This document shows, in pieces, positions 10,104 to 19,237 of a stretch of DNA of 64,000 nt. Below the pieces are notes generated by a model. The model ran no database searches. It saw only the letters and a program-made list of their open reading frames with translations, and had not been told where the DNA came from. This DNA comes from Balamuthia mandrillaris (taxonomy: Eukaryota; Discosea; Longamoebia; Balamuthiidae), in NCBI GenBank assembly GCA_031835245.1, contig JAVKOQ010000128.1, positions 69,501 to 133,500 on the forward strand. The letters run 5' to 3'. The stretch's first letter is position 1; each line of letters opens with the position of its first letter. The position numbers and the translations under genes were made by a program.

Positions 10104-11448
10104 TTTAGCGCAGAAGAAATAACCGACAACAAACCAGTGCAGAGAAGGTTGCAGTGAACCACACCACCCACGCCATAAACGCTTTCCTCCCGTTGTTTGC
10201 AACCCCCAATCCCTTTTTGTGTATCAGAGTGAGAACGAAACGAGGAGACTAAGCAGAGAGAGGAAGAGACAGAGAGAGAGAGAGAGAGAGAGACGAGACA
10301 GAGAGAGCAATAAAGGGAAGAATGAACGTACAGTAAGAAGAAGACCAATACCAAAGCCGTAGACATAAAGATACCAATCCACCGAGCCAGAGCCAGCATC
10401 CTTTCCTCTCGCCAATGCTCGGTAATCGTTAAAGTCATTTGGGCACAAGAATAAGGCCTGAAATAATATACACGGAAGCAACAGGCCAAACACTCGATCG
10501 CCTTTGACCCAGAAGCGAATGGGTTTCACCATCGAAACGACCACTATCGCTGCAAACGTTGCCAAGAGGATGACCATCAACCACCAGTTGATGCGTTCAG
10601 GGTGATGGTAGTCTATCGTTAAAGGAGAAGAAGAAGACGGACTGTAACATTCATCTGAGAAGGAAGAGGTGAAAGAATAGTAGAAGTTGTTGTGGTCCTC
10701 TTTGAGACAGGAAGGGCAGCCGAGGAGGTAAAGGGACCAAGCAGCGCCGCCGAGGAAACAGATGAGAATGCCTTGAAAGACGCCTATGATGCAATCGGAT
10801 GGATAGTGTACTCCCAGGTTTACCTTTTGTTTTGAGAGTTTTGTTACAAGGTGAAGAAAGAACAACAAAGCACAAATAGAAAGCGAAGACCGAGAAGGAA
10901 ACAAAGTAAAACACGAGTAAAACGTACTCTTGCATAAGAAGTGATGATGACCCATGATATGCCCAAAGGAAACATCCACCACTCAACGGTGTGCGAGTCG
11001 TAGTAGCGAAGATAGACTTGACACAGCAGAAATGCATACACCACTGAACAGGTTACAGCTCTCGATGGAAACGATGATGTTTTGTCTTCTTTTCTCTGTT
11101 TGTTTTGAAAGATAAAGAACAACCCATGGAGGAATGCAGAAGAATGAGAAGAAGGAAGAAGGAAGAAGAAGAATAACAGGAAGAAGAAGAACAAGAAGAA
11201 GAAGAAAGAAACAAGCCTTTTGTGCACGCCCAACCATATAAGGCCGGTATCGCCATATGAAGCGTTTGGGAACTTGGGACATCAGAGCAGTGACCAATGC
11301 GAAGAAGACGAGCTGTGTGGCGGCTCCATCCCATCCCAATGTAAACAGGATGAAAGGAGCGATTATAATCATCTCAATTGTAGTCAATCCTGTCGCAATC
11401 CATGCGTAAACGTCAGAAACATAAGCAGAGAGAAGACAAAGAGAAAGC

Positions 11449-11480
<32 letters not shown>

Positions 11481-11486
11481 AACGAC

Positions 11487-11538
<52 letters not shown>

Positions 11539-12346
11539 AACGACAAGAAAGAAAGAAAGAAAGAAAGAAACGACAAGAAAGAAAGAAACAACAAGAAAGA
11601 AAGAAACAACAAGAAAGAAAGAAACGACAAGAAAGAAAGAAAGAAGAAAAAGAAGAAAGAAAAAGAAGAAAGAAGAAGGAGAAGGAGGAATGATGAAGAA
11701 AGAAGAAAGAAACAAAAAAGGTACCAGTCAAACAATAAGATAGCCAATAGAAGAAGCGTCCGTTCGGCAGCTGGCACAAACGAATGATAAAGTCATCAAA
11801 CGGAGCCAACCAACGCTCCAGCCGCTCAGGAAAGAGCACCATAACTTTGGCGTATTGTTGGTTAGCGATAAAGTAACTACTAAACTCAAACTACAAAAAA
11901 ACAGGCGCACATCTTCTGTCAGGGTAACTGTAAAGAGAGATCGAGTGCGCGGAAGCCAGCTTGTTGCTGTTGCCGAGGTTCGTGGCCGGGGTCAACGGAA
12001 CGGTCTCTGCTTCGCTGAGGGGTTCTTCAGGCTCGAACAAAGCGGGCATGGAACGACGTCTCTCCACGGCGGCCTCGTCCTGGTTGCCTCTCTCCGTCAA
12101 CACCTCCAACACGCACGTCCCTTCCTCCAAGCCCTCTTCTTCTTCTTCCTGAACGTCCTCACGTTTCATTTTGGCTTTCATGGGAGAGGCAACATCGCTA
12201 TAGTCCTCACCGTGGAGATCGTCATTATCGGTCTCCATTCCGTCTCGCTGCGAAGAGGCGAGGTGGTGCAATCCTATGAGATTTTCTTCTACTTCTTCGT
12301 CAGCTGCCAAGGTGCCTTGCTTTGCGAAGGTCCCCAGACGAAACAT
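10104..12346 (-). CDS. PAP2-like multipass phosphatase-related protein
   Basis: A multi-exon membrane protein starting MFRLGTFAKQG (ATG 12344-12346) with an acidic cytosolic N-terminus. Several TM exons follow: RLCQLPNGRFFYWLSYCL, then KRFIWRYRPYMVGRA (PAP2 motif 1, K..R.RP), SFPSRAVTCSVV (position of motif 2), SYARVNLGVHYPSD (motif 3, R..H..D), and further TM segments. The last exon ends at 10104 (FSALVCCRLFLLR). PAP2 enzymes dephosphorylate lipid phosphates or polyprenyl diphosphates. Here motif 2 PSGH reads PSRA, so the general-acid histidine is absent. The exon 1/2 junction near 11890-12000 is uncertain because an in-frame TAG lies in the first ORF's tail. One intron (11450-11690) is a long AAAG repeat. 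Confidence 0.78.
11450..11690. repeat. (AAAG)n with AACGACAAG interruptions
   Basis: About 240 bp of AAAG repeat broken by several AACGACAAG and AACAACAAG units, inside an intron of the leftward PAP2-like gene. On the coding strand it is CTTT-rich. The same interruption recurs in the LRR-ARH intron near 44555. Confidence 0.9.
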
Positions 12347-12763
12347 AAAAAAATAAACGTTTCAGCCTGAAGGTTTCTATAACAAGTATGACAAGCAGAA
12401 GCGTTAGTCTTTTCTTGCTTTTTAATTTTCTTTCTTTTACAAATGGTCCTACAGGCTCGCGTTCGACGCTTAATTAAAACAACTTTTTTATTTAATACGT
12501 CTTCACAAGAACCAACCAGAAATCAAACATAACTCAGATCTGTAGGTTAACCAAAACAAGCAAAACGAGACGCACAGGAGGTGTTGTTTCTGTCAATCCC
12601 CCATGGATTCCCTGCCGAATGCACGATGAAAAAATGGAGTCCACTCCGTCCCGCTTTTTTTTTTCTTTTAAGTTTATATTTCTTTCTTTCTTTTTTATTT
12701 ATTTTTTTTCGTATATATCTCTGATAGTAGACCCTTTGACCTTTGACTCTAAGAAAAAAAAAA
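12347..12763. other. divergent intergenic region
   Basis: AT-rich spacer between the PAP2-like gene (-) and the saposin gene (+). A TATATATC stretch at about 12711-12718 lies 50 bp before the saposin ATG and could serve as a weak TATA element. A long T-rich tract (12655-12710) precedes it. No gene is seen. Confidence 0.4.
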
Positions 12764-13708
12764 ATGAAACGAGCCACGCTCTGCTTGGCCCTCTTGGGCC
12801 TTCTGGCTCTCTGCAACGTGGCTTCTGCCAACCTCTGGGACACCGCCGTGGAGACCGCCCAAAAGACCTGGAACTCCATCCACATCTTTGGCGACGATGA
12901 AGCCCCCAACAACGAAATACCCACCACCACCACCACCACCACCACCACGCCCCTCCACTCGGCCTCCGCCCCTCCTAGCCTCCCCGGCTGCAACATCTGT
13001 CGCTTCTTCGTGGGCTACATCGAGAACTGGCTGCAGAACGAGGTCTCCGAGGAGGAGATCCTCTCCGCCATGCGGCAGGTCTGCACCGACCTGGCCCCTC
13101 ACCAATGGGAGCAAGGCTGCCGCCAGTGGGTGGACCGTGAGGGTCCCATCCTCCTGCGTTGGATGGTCGAGCACAGCTCCCCTGACACCGTCTGCATCGA
13201 CTGCGGCATGTGTGCCGCCGGGGAGCAGCAGCAGCCTGCCGAGGGGTATTGGGATATGCCTGAGCAGGTGCTGGCTGATATGCACGCCCGCCTGCAAGCT
13301 CGCCCTTGGGAAAAGACCATCGCGGAGCTGGGTCCCAATGCGAAAAGCAATGTTAAAAGCAGCAGTGTCAATGGGAATGCCATGTGTGGCTCCTGTTTGA
13401 CCCTGGTGGGCTTGGTGGAGGATGCCCTAAAGGCCCAAAGCACCCAGGAGGAGATCATGGCCATGCTGGAGAGGGTCTGTGCCTATAGCCCGTTCCCCAC
13501 CCAGTGCAAGTGGTTGGCGGATAGTTACCTCGTTGAGATCATTCAGACGTTGGAGAATGCCGAGCCGCCCGCCAGGGTTTGCTCTCAGTTGGGCTTGTGC
13601 ACCAGCACTGGTCGTGCCTTGCCTGACTTCTTCCCGCTCCAGAAGCAGGAGGAGAACAAGCCAACGGAGGAGCAGCTGCTTAACTTGGAACCTGTGGATA
13701 CTCTGTAA
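12764..13708 (+). CDS. secreted protein with two saposin B domains
   Basis: Intron-less. I start at 12764, the ATG after ten A's, because it gives a clean signal peptide (RATLCLALLGLLALCNVASA). A further ATG 21 bp upstream would add charged residues. After a threonine linker come two saposin B domains with the expected cysteine pattern. Domain 1 (about residues 77-150) has GCNIC, VC, GC and VCIDCGMC. Domain 2 (about residues 205-283) has MCGSC, VC, QC and VCSQLGLC. Saposin-like proteins bind or perturb lipid membranes: lysosomal activators in animals, and bacteria-killing pore formers in amoebae. Which role applies cannot be read from sequence. The GC-rich codon choice suggests high expression. 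Confidence 0.88.
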   Translation: MKRATLCLALLGLLALCNVASANLWDTAVETAQKTWNSIHIFGDDEAPNNEIPTTTTTTTTTPLHSASAPPSLPGCNICRFFVGYIENWLQNEVSEEEILSAMRQVCTDLAPHQWEQGCRQWVDREGPILLRWMVEHSSPDTVCIDCGMCAAGEQQQPAEGYWDMPEQVLADMHARLQARPWEKTIAELGPNAKSNVKSSSVNGNAMCGSCLTLVGLVEDALKAQSTQEEIMAMLERVCAYSPFPTQCKWLADSYLVEIIQTLENAEPPARVCSQLGLCTSTGRALPDFFPLQKQEENKPTEEQLLNLEPVDTL

Positions 13709-13815
13709 AGAAAGAGCGAAGGAAAGAGAGTACATTGCAACTATAAATAAGAAAGTTACTTACACTTTTCATTTCACTTGTTTGTTCCGTTTGTGAGAGA
13801 GAAGGAATAATGTTT

Positions 13816-14005
13816 TTAGTGTTGTGGAGTCCTTGAAGCAGAAGCCCGGCTTTGAGCAGCGATTTCTGAAATGGCATCGGCTAAGCGTTGGTAGTCTTCG
13901 AGTTCGTTGTAGATGTGCGCAGAAATGCGAACATAAAGCTTTCCTTGAACACACTTGACGGGCACTTCAATCTTATGTTCATAGTGGAGTTTGTCCTGTT
14001 TTGAA

Positions 14006-14045
<40 letters not shown>

Positions 14046-15772
14046 AATTAACAGCACGAAAGAAAAGATGAAAAGAGCAAAGAGAAGAATTAGAGGGGAA
14101 TAATACTTGAATTGTTTTGGCGTCGGTGGACGTAGATGCGGATGAAGAGCCTTCAACGGTCTGCAACAGATTCTCAGGTAGGCCAACAAGGGCCATCGTC
14201 CCAAACATTGACGAAGGTGCAATAACGTTGTCACTGGTCTGCCATCTGTCTTGAAGCAGCGCTGTTGCAGAAGTTATAAGGTCTCGCATGTAGTGTTGTG
14301 CCTTTTCTTCATCCACTGCCTGTAGTGACAAAAAACGATTGGAACAAAAGCCGATAACGATAAGAAAGAATGCAACGACAAGAACCTTCCAAAACTTGAT
14401 GAGTAGCGGAATGACTAACGCAGCGCTGTAATCCCTGCACCTGAGCATTGGAACGAAGAATGGCTTAGATGAATGCATAGACAACACGCAAAAGGAGAAG
14501 AACAAGAGAGAGGACACAGGAAAAGAGCAAGGCATTACCCATCCCAAATAAAGTTAGAAGTGAAGCCTTCGCCAAAGCCATGAGATAAACTAAGAGGAAA
14601 TACCGTCTCCTGAAACTCCCTCCGAACCCACAAAAACCCACAACCTACATTTATAGAGCAAGATCAATGTTAAGTATACCAAAGAGAACGGATAGACAAG
14701 AGTTTACCTTGAGGGCTGCAGAACCATTTGTGACAGTTTCCAACATAGTAATCGGCGTTTAAAGCAGTCAAGTTCAGCCTCGGCATGAGCGAACCAAGCG
14801 CATGCGCTCCATCCACCAAAACAGGAACGTCGTGTCGGTGACACAACCGTACTAGCTCTTCAACAGGCAGCACGAGCGCTGTGTTGCTCGTGATGTGATC
14901 AAAGATGAACAGCCTCACTTTCAACTTCCTCTCGTCCTGAACCGTGGCTAAGAAGTTGCTCACCTGCGACACCAAGTCTTCCTCCGAAGCGAGAGGAAAG
15001 TGAACAGGCAATTGCAAGAACGTGGCGCCTCCTCTTTGGCAGTAGTGCTGAGCCATCTTCTTCACCGAGCCATACCCAATGTCCAGCATGCAGACGACCT
15101 CTCCTGGCTGCAGAGCCAGCGAGTTGAGAACGGCGTTGAGGCCGGTGGTGGCGTGCGGCAAGAAGGTGATGTCTTGAGGGGAGGCTCCGACATACGGACC
15201 AAACTCACGTAGCGCTGCCACAAGGTAGGGAAACAGCTCTCTTGTTGGATGTATGTGTGTGACCAAACCGTTAAGCAAAGGGTCGCCAGAGAAACACGAA
15301 AGAGAAGAAGGACGCAGCGAAGATCAGAAGAGTACCGATCGATAAAACGTAGCGGTTGAAGACAAACGTGCTCTCTCCATTTGTTGGCTGCTTGTAAGGC
15401 TACTTTGGCTGTCGCTCCTTTTGAGTTGTTGGGCATCAGACATGAGGAACCAAAAAAAAACTCATGTAGAAGGATCTTGGCCAGTGTACCAAAGGCACCG
15501 TGATTGATGAAGGTCCAGGCCTCATCCAGGAGAAAGTGTTGCCGGAGCATGGGACGACCAAAGGAGGAGGGCATGTCCCGGCGTAGGCCTTCCTCCGTCC
15601 ATTCCGCAAGGCTCAGGGAGGCGGGCAAGGGAGGGGCTTGGTACTCCTCCTCCGGCAAGCCGATCAGCTCCTGCACGTTGTCCGAGTGGAACGAGCCAAA
15701 GCCTCGGTAGCCTTCTTCCCTCTTCTTCTCCTTCTCCTCTGTGGGCGAGGAGAGGAGGCCTCCTTGCTGCAT
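13816..15772 (-). CDS. class V aminotransferase (isopenicillin N epimerase / cysteine desulfhydrase-like)
   Basis: PLP enzyme in about seven exons. Exon 1 (15772 to about 15349) ends HVCLQPLRFIDR and joins in phase to ELFPYLVAALREFG. Diagnostic stretches are QDITFLPHATTGLNAVLN (cofactor phosphate site), VLVDGAHALGSL (Asp holding the pyridine nitrogen) and NCHKWFCSPQ (Schiff-base lysine). A later exon (LSHGFGEGFTSNFIWDG) joins TRDYSAALVIPLL, the GTRD motif of the isopenicillin epimerase-like family. The C-terminal exon ends SRASASRTPQH. Plant relatives are L-cysteine desulfhydrases; the substrate here is open. The start at 15770-15772 follows AAAAGAAAA; longer open frames upstream lack a credible context. 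Several introns are GA-rich on the plus strand. Confidence 0.85.
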
Positions 15773-16224
15773 TTTTCTTTTGTTTGAAATGTGGGATTTT
15801 CGTTGTTGCTGTTGGGTTTCGAACTGGGGGAAATGCCGTCGGTTCGAATCCCAATGGTGAGCGAATTTTATGCTAGAGATGTCGACGATAAACAGAGAGG
15901 AGAGAAGGCGAGAGTGGAAGCATAGCGGGGAGTGAGGCAGGAACGCTTGTTTCAAGGGAAAAAAAAGGCTTGGTGGAGCACAAATAAATTAAGAAATGGA
16001 AAAAAGAAGCCCAAGGAGATACTAGAGGAAACAGTGACCACTTTTAGTTGGTTGGAATGTCTTCAAGATCAAAGGATGGTCCCTCGCAATCTTCCTCCTC
16101 ATGAACGCCAACATTCTCTTCAGCCTCCTCCTTTCTTTCTATGTATACGTGCTCTCTTTCTTCGCGCTACATTGCTACACCATCCCCAGGATATCTACAA
16201 CGCTCTGAGCAAACCAAAGAAGGA
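15773..16224. other. intergenic region
   Basis: Upstream region of the aminotransferase and 3' flank of the oxygenase gene. Two short GTTTCGAA/GGTTCGAATCCC stretches near 15808 and 15839 resemble tRNA T-loops but have no pairing stem. No gene is recognised. Confidence 0.4.
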
Positions 16225-19017
16225 TCACTTCTCTGTTTTCGCTTCAGCTGCGGGGCTGGTAGAGGCAGCAGCAAGGCGTGCACGAAGCGCCTGCAGCTCT
16301 GCGCAGTTCTGCCTGTACATGCTCGCCTCGTGCTCAAAAAAGTCCGTCGTCTTTTCCACCGTAACTTTAGACGTGCTGCTTCGACCGCTCGCTGTGGCTT
16401 TTGCGGAGAAGCCCTCCGTGCCTGGTTTGGCGCGGGTGCATGCATCAGCAAAGCTACGGGCTTCGTCGATGCGGCGAAAGCCAGCAATGACAGTGGATTG
16501 CTGAGAGGGGTTTAGAAGAAAGCTCAACAGCTCTCGGTTGCCTGAAGGAACTTTGGAAGGGATGGGCCGTTGTGCCCAACTGAACTGAGGAGCACCTCCT
16601 CCAATGGCTTGTTCCAGCTCTTGCACTCGAGGAACTACCAGCAAGAAGAACATCTTCTCAGCAAAGGAAGGCCAGGCTCCAAAAATGGACTTGTCATCGA
16701 GATAGCGAATGGTGTCACGTCGTCCAGCATCTCTCACCATCATCTCACATACTTTCTGTCCTCTTTCCAAGTCATCCACAGCAGCACACAACACCAGAGC
16801 CGGCACGTGGATGGCTTCCAGTTTCTTTTCACTTGACTTTGTTTTCATGAACTCAGTTAGGTCCTCCTTCTTCATAATGTCGTCCAAGGTGTCTTGGGCC
16901 ACCGCTTTCCCAGCCTCTGCTGCTGTGTCCAGAAGACACTTGGCCATGGAGAGTCGATGAAGGAGAGTGATGCAAGGAGAAGAATGAAGAAGTGCCATGA
17001 CATGTGGACCAATGTCTTTCCATGCCCACTTTTCTGCCATCACTTGCAATGGTCGTTGAAGGCTCGACTCTTGCTTTTGTTGTTCCTTGTATGATAGGTC
17101 ATACGTGGGCATGAAGGAGTAGGGGGAAGAAGATGAAGTGGAAGCAGCCTTTGCTTCCGTTTCCTGAAGGGCTTGTGCAAAGGCGTCAACGAGTTGGAGG
17201 GGCCGAGTTAGAGTGGGGTTGGTCCGCACTACCACTTCCAGGATCCGTGAGGCGCCTTCTAACCCCGATTGTTGGTTCATAATCCATGGTACCGCCGTGT
17301 TCTTCACCGTTTGGAAGAGAGGTTCTGAAGAAGCGCACTGCTCGTCGGAGATGGAGAGCGCGATCTGCTTGCTGAGGCCGCTCAAAACATTTGTGTGAGA
17401 TGGAACAAGCGCGGTGGGCTTTGTGGTTCGAATCAGGTCCAAGATGCGTGTCAATCGGACAATGTCTCCGCTGGGCAAACACTTCAACAACAGTGTTGCT
17501 CCTTCACCGATGGATGCGTCTGTGGAATAGGAAGTCCTGTTATCGCTCTTTTCGGGCATGTTGGTCCACATGTCCAAGACTTGATCCATCATTCGCAGCT
17601 GTTCCTCTTTGTCGCTCCTTGCACGCACATAGGCCGCAGCAGAGTATAGGCCACCGTGAGTCATCTTCAATTGAAGCTCGGTTGCCTCTGGCCACATGAC
17701 GAGAGCGGAGCGATGGTAGGTGGTAGACTTGGAGGGTCCAGCATTGCCCGTATAGCCTTCTTTGAAGGTGTCCCCTTTGAAGGAGAAGACGTGTTTCTCC
17801 GACAAGGCCTTCGCTGCGGCCACGTCTTTCTTCCAGTTGATTTTCACATCGTTGAATTTGACTCGCTTTCCTACCATGGAGTACCACTCTATGATTTCCT
17901 CTGTCTCTAATACCTCCCAGTTTCCTGAGTCATCATCATAGTCGTCTTCTTCTTCTTCGTCCTCGCTGTCCCAGCTGCCATAGTAGCCTCGGGGCTCGTA
18001 GTGCGTAGTATGGTCCACCGTAATAACGAAGAGGCTGACCCTGTGTTGAGGCTCGAGCAGAGCATTGGCGGCATGAATGGTGCTCGCCAGCACACGATCC
18101 TTGCCCTTCAGAGCCTTGATACCCCTACCTCTCAGCCCCGAGTAGGTGTACAAATGCTCCAAGAGCATGACCACCAAGCCATTTGGTACGGTATTCCACG
18201 GTCCTCTCAACACCTCAGCAAAGGCCTGGACGTTGCTTTGGAAGGCCTGGCTGGTGGGGACAAGCACGTTGGGGTTCGTCCAAACCAGGTTGTACACCAC
18301 CGCCAAGCGATGTCCAGAGGTGACCGGCTCGACCTCATGCTCCACGTCTGCATAGTGCGCCGCGTAATGGCATTGGAACGCGGCCTTCCCTGTGCTCTCC
18401 CCAAAGTCGTACTTGTGGCTGCTGCCACCATGGCGGACAATGAGAGCGCCGCCAGTGCAGCGAGAGGGCAGTTGGATGACGAGGGTGGCAAACATGCCAT
18501 CCTCCTTCTCCGTGTCCCGATGCGGCAGGAAGTGGTCTCCCTCGCTGTAGAGCAGCAGTTTGTAGGGACAAGGCTCCACATTGCACTCCTCGACGCCCAG
18601 GCGCATGGCCACCGTGAGGGCGAGATCGTAGACGGCTTCGTCCCACTGCTCGTTGGTGAAGGAGAAGGCCGCGGGGTCGAACTCTTTGGAGGAGCGCACG
18701 CTGGTGTCCACCACCGTGTCGTAACCCCGGCCGTGCGGGGAGACGGTCCCCTCGCTTTGCAGAAAGGCAGCATCGGCGGCGCTCAGGGGAAGGGAGATCT
18801 CTCGCCCTTTGACCACCAGCCCGGGGAGAGGAGGGAGCACAGGGGCCGCTCCCCCAACGCTTGTTTTAGTGCTCTCAGGCAGGCTCTCGATCAGCTCCGC
18901 GATCCGTGCGAGAGTGCTTTGCTGTTGCTCTTTTTCGTTCTCTTTTTCTTCGCCTTGGTTGGGTTCCACCTTGGCTCGTTTGAGCGGCCGATGTTCCTCT
19001 TGCATGCTCCTCCTCAT
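16225..19017 (-). CDS. 2-oxoglutarate/Fe(II) oxygenase domain protein
   Basis: A 930-residue intron-less protein. Residues about 150-260 form a double-stranded beta-helix with the iron triad: HRDTEK (His and Asp) and HEVEPVTSGHRLAVVYNL (distal His, with Arg as 2-oxoglutarate partner). The preceding CPYKLLLYSEGDHFLPHRD is typical of prolyl 4-hydroxylase-like proteins. The rest (about 650 residues) is helical and unassigned, with an acidic insert about residues 355-370. Such large P4H-like proteins occur in fungi and protists with unknown targets. The basic N-terminus (RPLKRAKVEPN) could be a nuclear signal. It shares a 220-bp divergent promoter with the CDC6-like gene. Confidence 0.85.
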   Translation of the reverse strand: MRRSMQEEHRPLKRAKVEPNQGEEKENEKEQQQSTLARIAELIESLPESTKTSVGGAAPVLPPLPGLVVKGREISLPLSAADAAFLQSEGTVSPHGRGYDTVVDTSVRSSKEFDPAAFSFTNEQWDEAVYDLALTVAMRLGVEECNVEPCPYKLLLYSEGDHFLPHRDTEKEDGMFATLVIQLPSRCTGGALIVRHGGSSHKYDFGESTGKAAFQCHYAAHYADVEHEVEPVTSGHRLAVVYNLVWTNPNVLVPTSQAFQSNVQAFAEVLRGPWNTVPNGLVVMLLEHLYTYSGLRGRGIKALKGKDRVLASTIHAANALLEPQHRVSLFVITVDHTTHYEPRGYYGSWDSEDEEEEDDYDDDSGNWEVLETEEIIEWYSMVGKRVKFNDVKINWKKDVAAAKALSEKHVFSFKGDTFKEGYTGNAGPSKSTTYHRSALVMWPEATELQLKMTHGGLYSAAAYVRARSDKEEQLRMMDQVLDMWTNMPEKSDNRTSYSTDASIGEGATLLLKCLPSGDIVRLTRILDLIRTTKPTALVPSHTNVLSGLSKQIALSISDEQCASSEPLFQTVKNTAVPWIMNQQSGLEGASRILEVVVRTNPTLTRPLQLVDAFAQALQETEAKAASTSSSSPYSFMPTYDLSYKEQQKQESSLQRPLQVMAEKWAWKDIGPHVMALLHSSPCITLLHRLSMAKCLLDTAAEAGKAVAQDTLDDIMKKEDLTEFMKTKSSEKKLEAIHVPALVLCAAVDDLERGQKVCEMMVRDAGRRDTIRYLDDKSIFGAWPSFAEKMFFLLVVPRVQELEQAIGGGAPQFSWAQRPIPSKVPSGNRELLSFLLNPSQQSTVIAGFRRIDEARSFADACTRAKPGTEGFSAKATASGRSSTSKVTVEKTTDFFEHEASMYRQNCAELQALRARLAAASTSPAAEAKTEK

Positions 19018-19069
19018 GCTTTTCCTGCTACGTTTTTGTTCTTCTCTTTTTTATTTGGTTGTGTTAAGA

Positions 19070-19081
19070 CATGAAATTTCG
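19070..19081 (-). promoter_or_regulatory. shared 12-mer CGAAATTTCATG (minus orientation)
   Basis: Reads CATGAAATTTCG on the plus strand, between the oxygenase and the CDC6-like gene. Identical copies lie at 4807-4818 and 52049-52060, each between divergent genes. One given 12-mer is expected far less than once in 64 kb. Confidence 0.5.
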
Positions 19082-19147
19082 GAGAGAGAAAATGCGAAAA
19101 TTCCCAAAGAATTCTCCCTGAACGACGTCATTGTGTCGGCGATAATG

Positions 19148-19156
19148 TTTCCCGCC
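19148..19156 (+). promoter_or_regulatory. E2F-type motif TTTCCCGCC
   Basis: Matches the E2F/DP consensus TTTSSCGC, 82 bp before the CDC6-like ATG. CDC6 is a classical E2F target in animals and plants (established knowledge). Use here is inferred from position and from the second site before the kinesin-12 gene. Confidence 0.5.
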
Positions 19157-19237
19157 TTTTTTTTGTGCGGACAGGTAAACTCAATAGTAAAATATAGTGA
19201 ACGTTTTTTTTTTTGGCTTTCCAAACGGACAGAGAGA

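Noticed and set aside
11402-11743. Lysine/arginine-rich ORFs in the AAAG array
   Set aside because: Repeat translation only; the array lies in an intron on the other strand. The same applies to ORFs at 44342-44621, 6707-6925 and 25950-26153.
11880-11900. A 12-nt intron in the PAP2-like gene (removing an in-frame TAG)
   Set aside because: GTTTTTTTGTAG would restore the frame but is far too short for splicing here; a longer intron from an upstream GT (about 118 nt) to the same acceptor is more likely.
15805-15860. tRNA-like GTTCGAATCC stretch
   Set aside because: Stem positions do not pair and no D or acceptor arm is visible; a similar GGTTCGACTCC at about 38370 fails in the same way.
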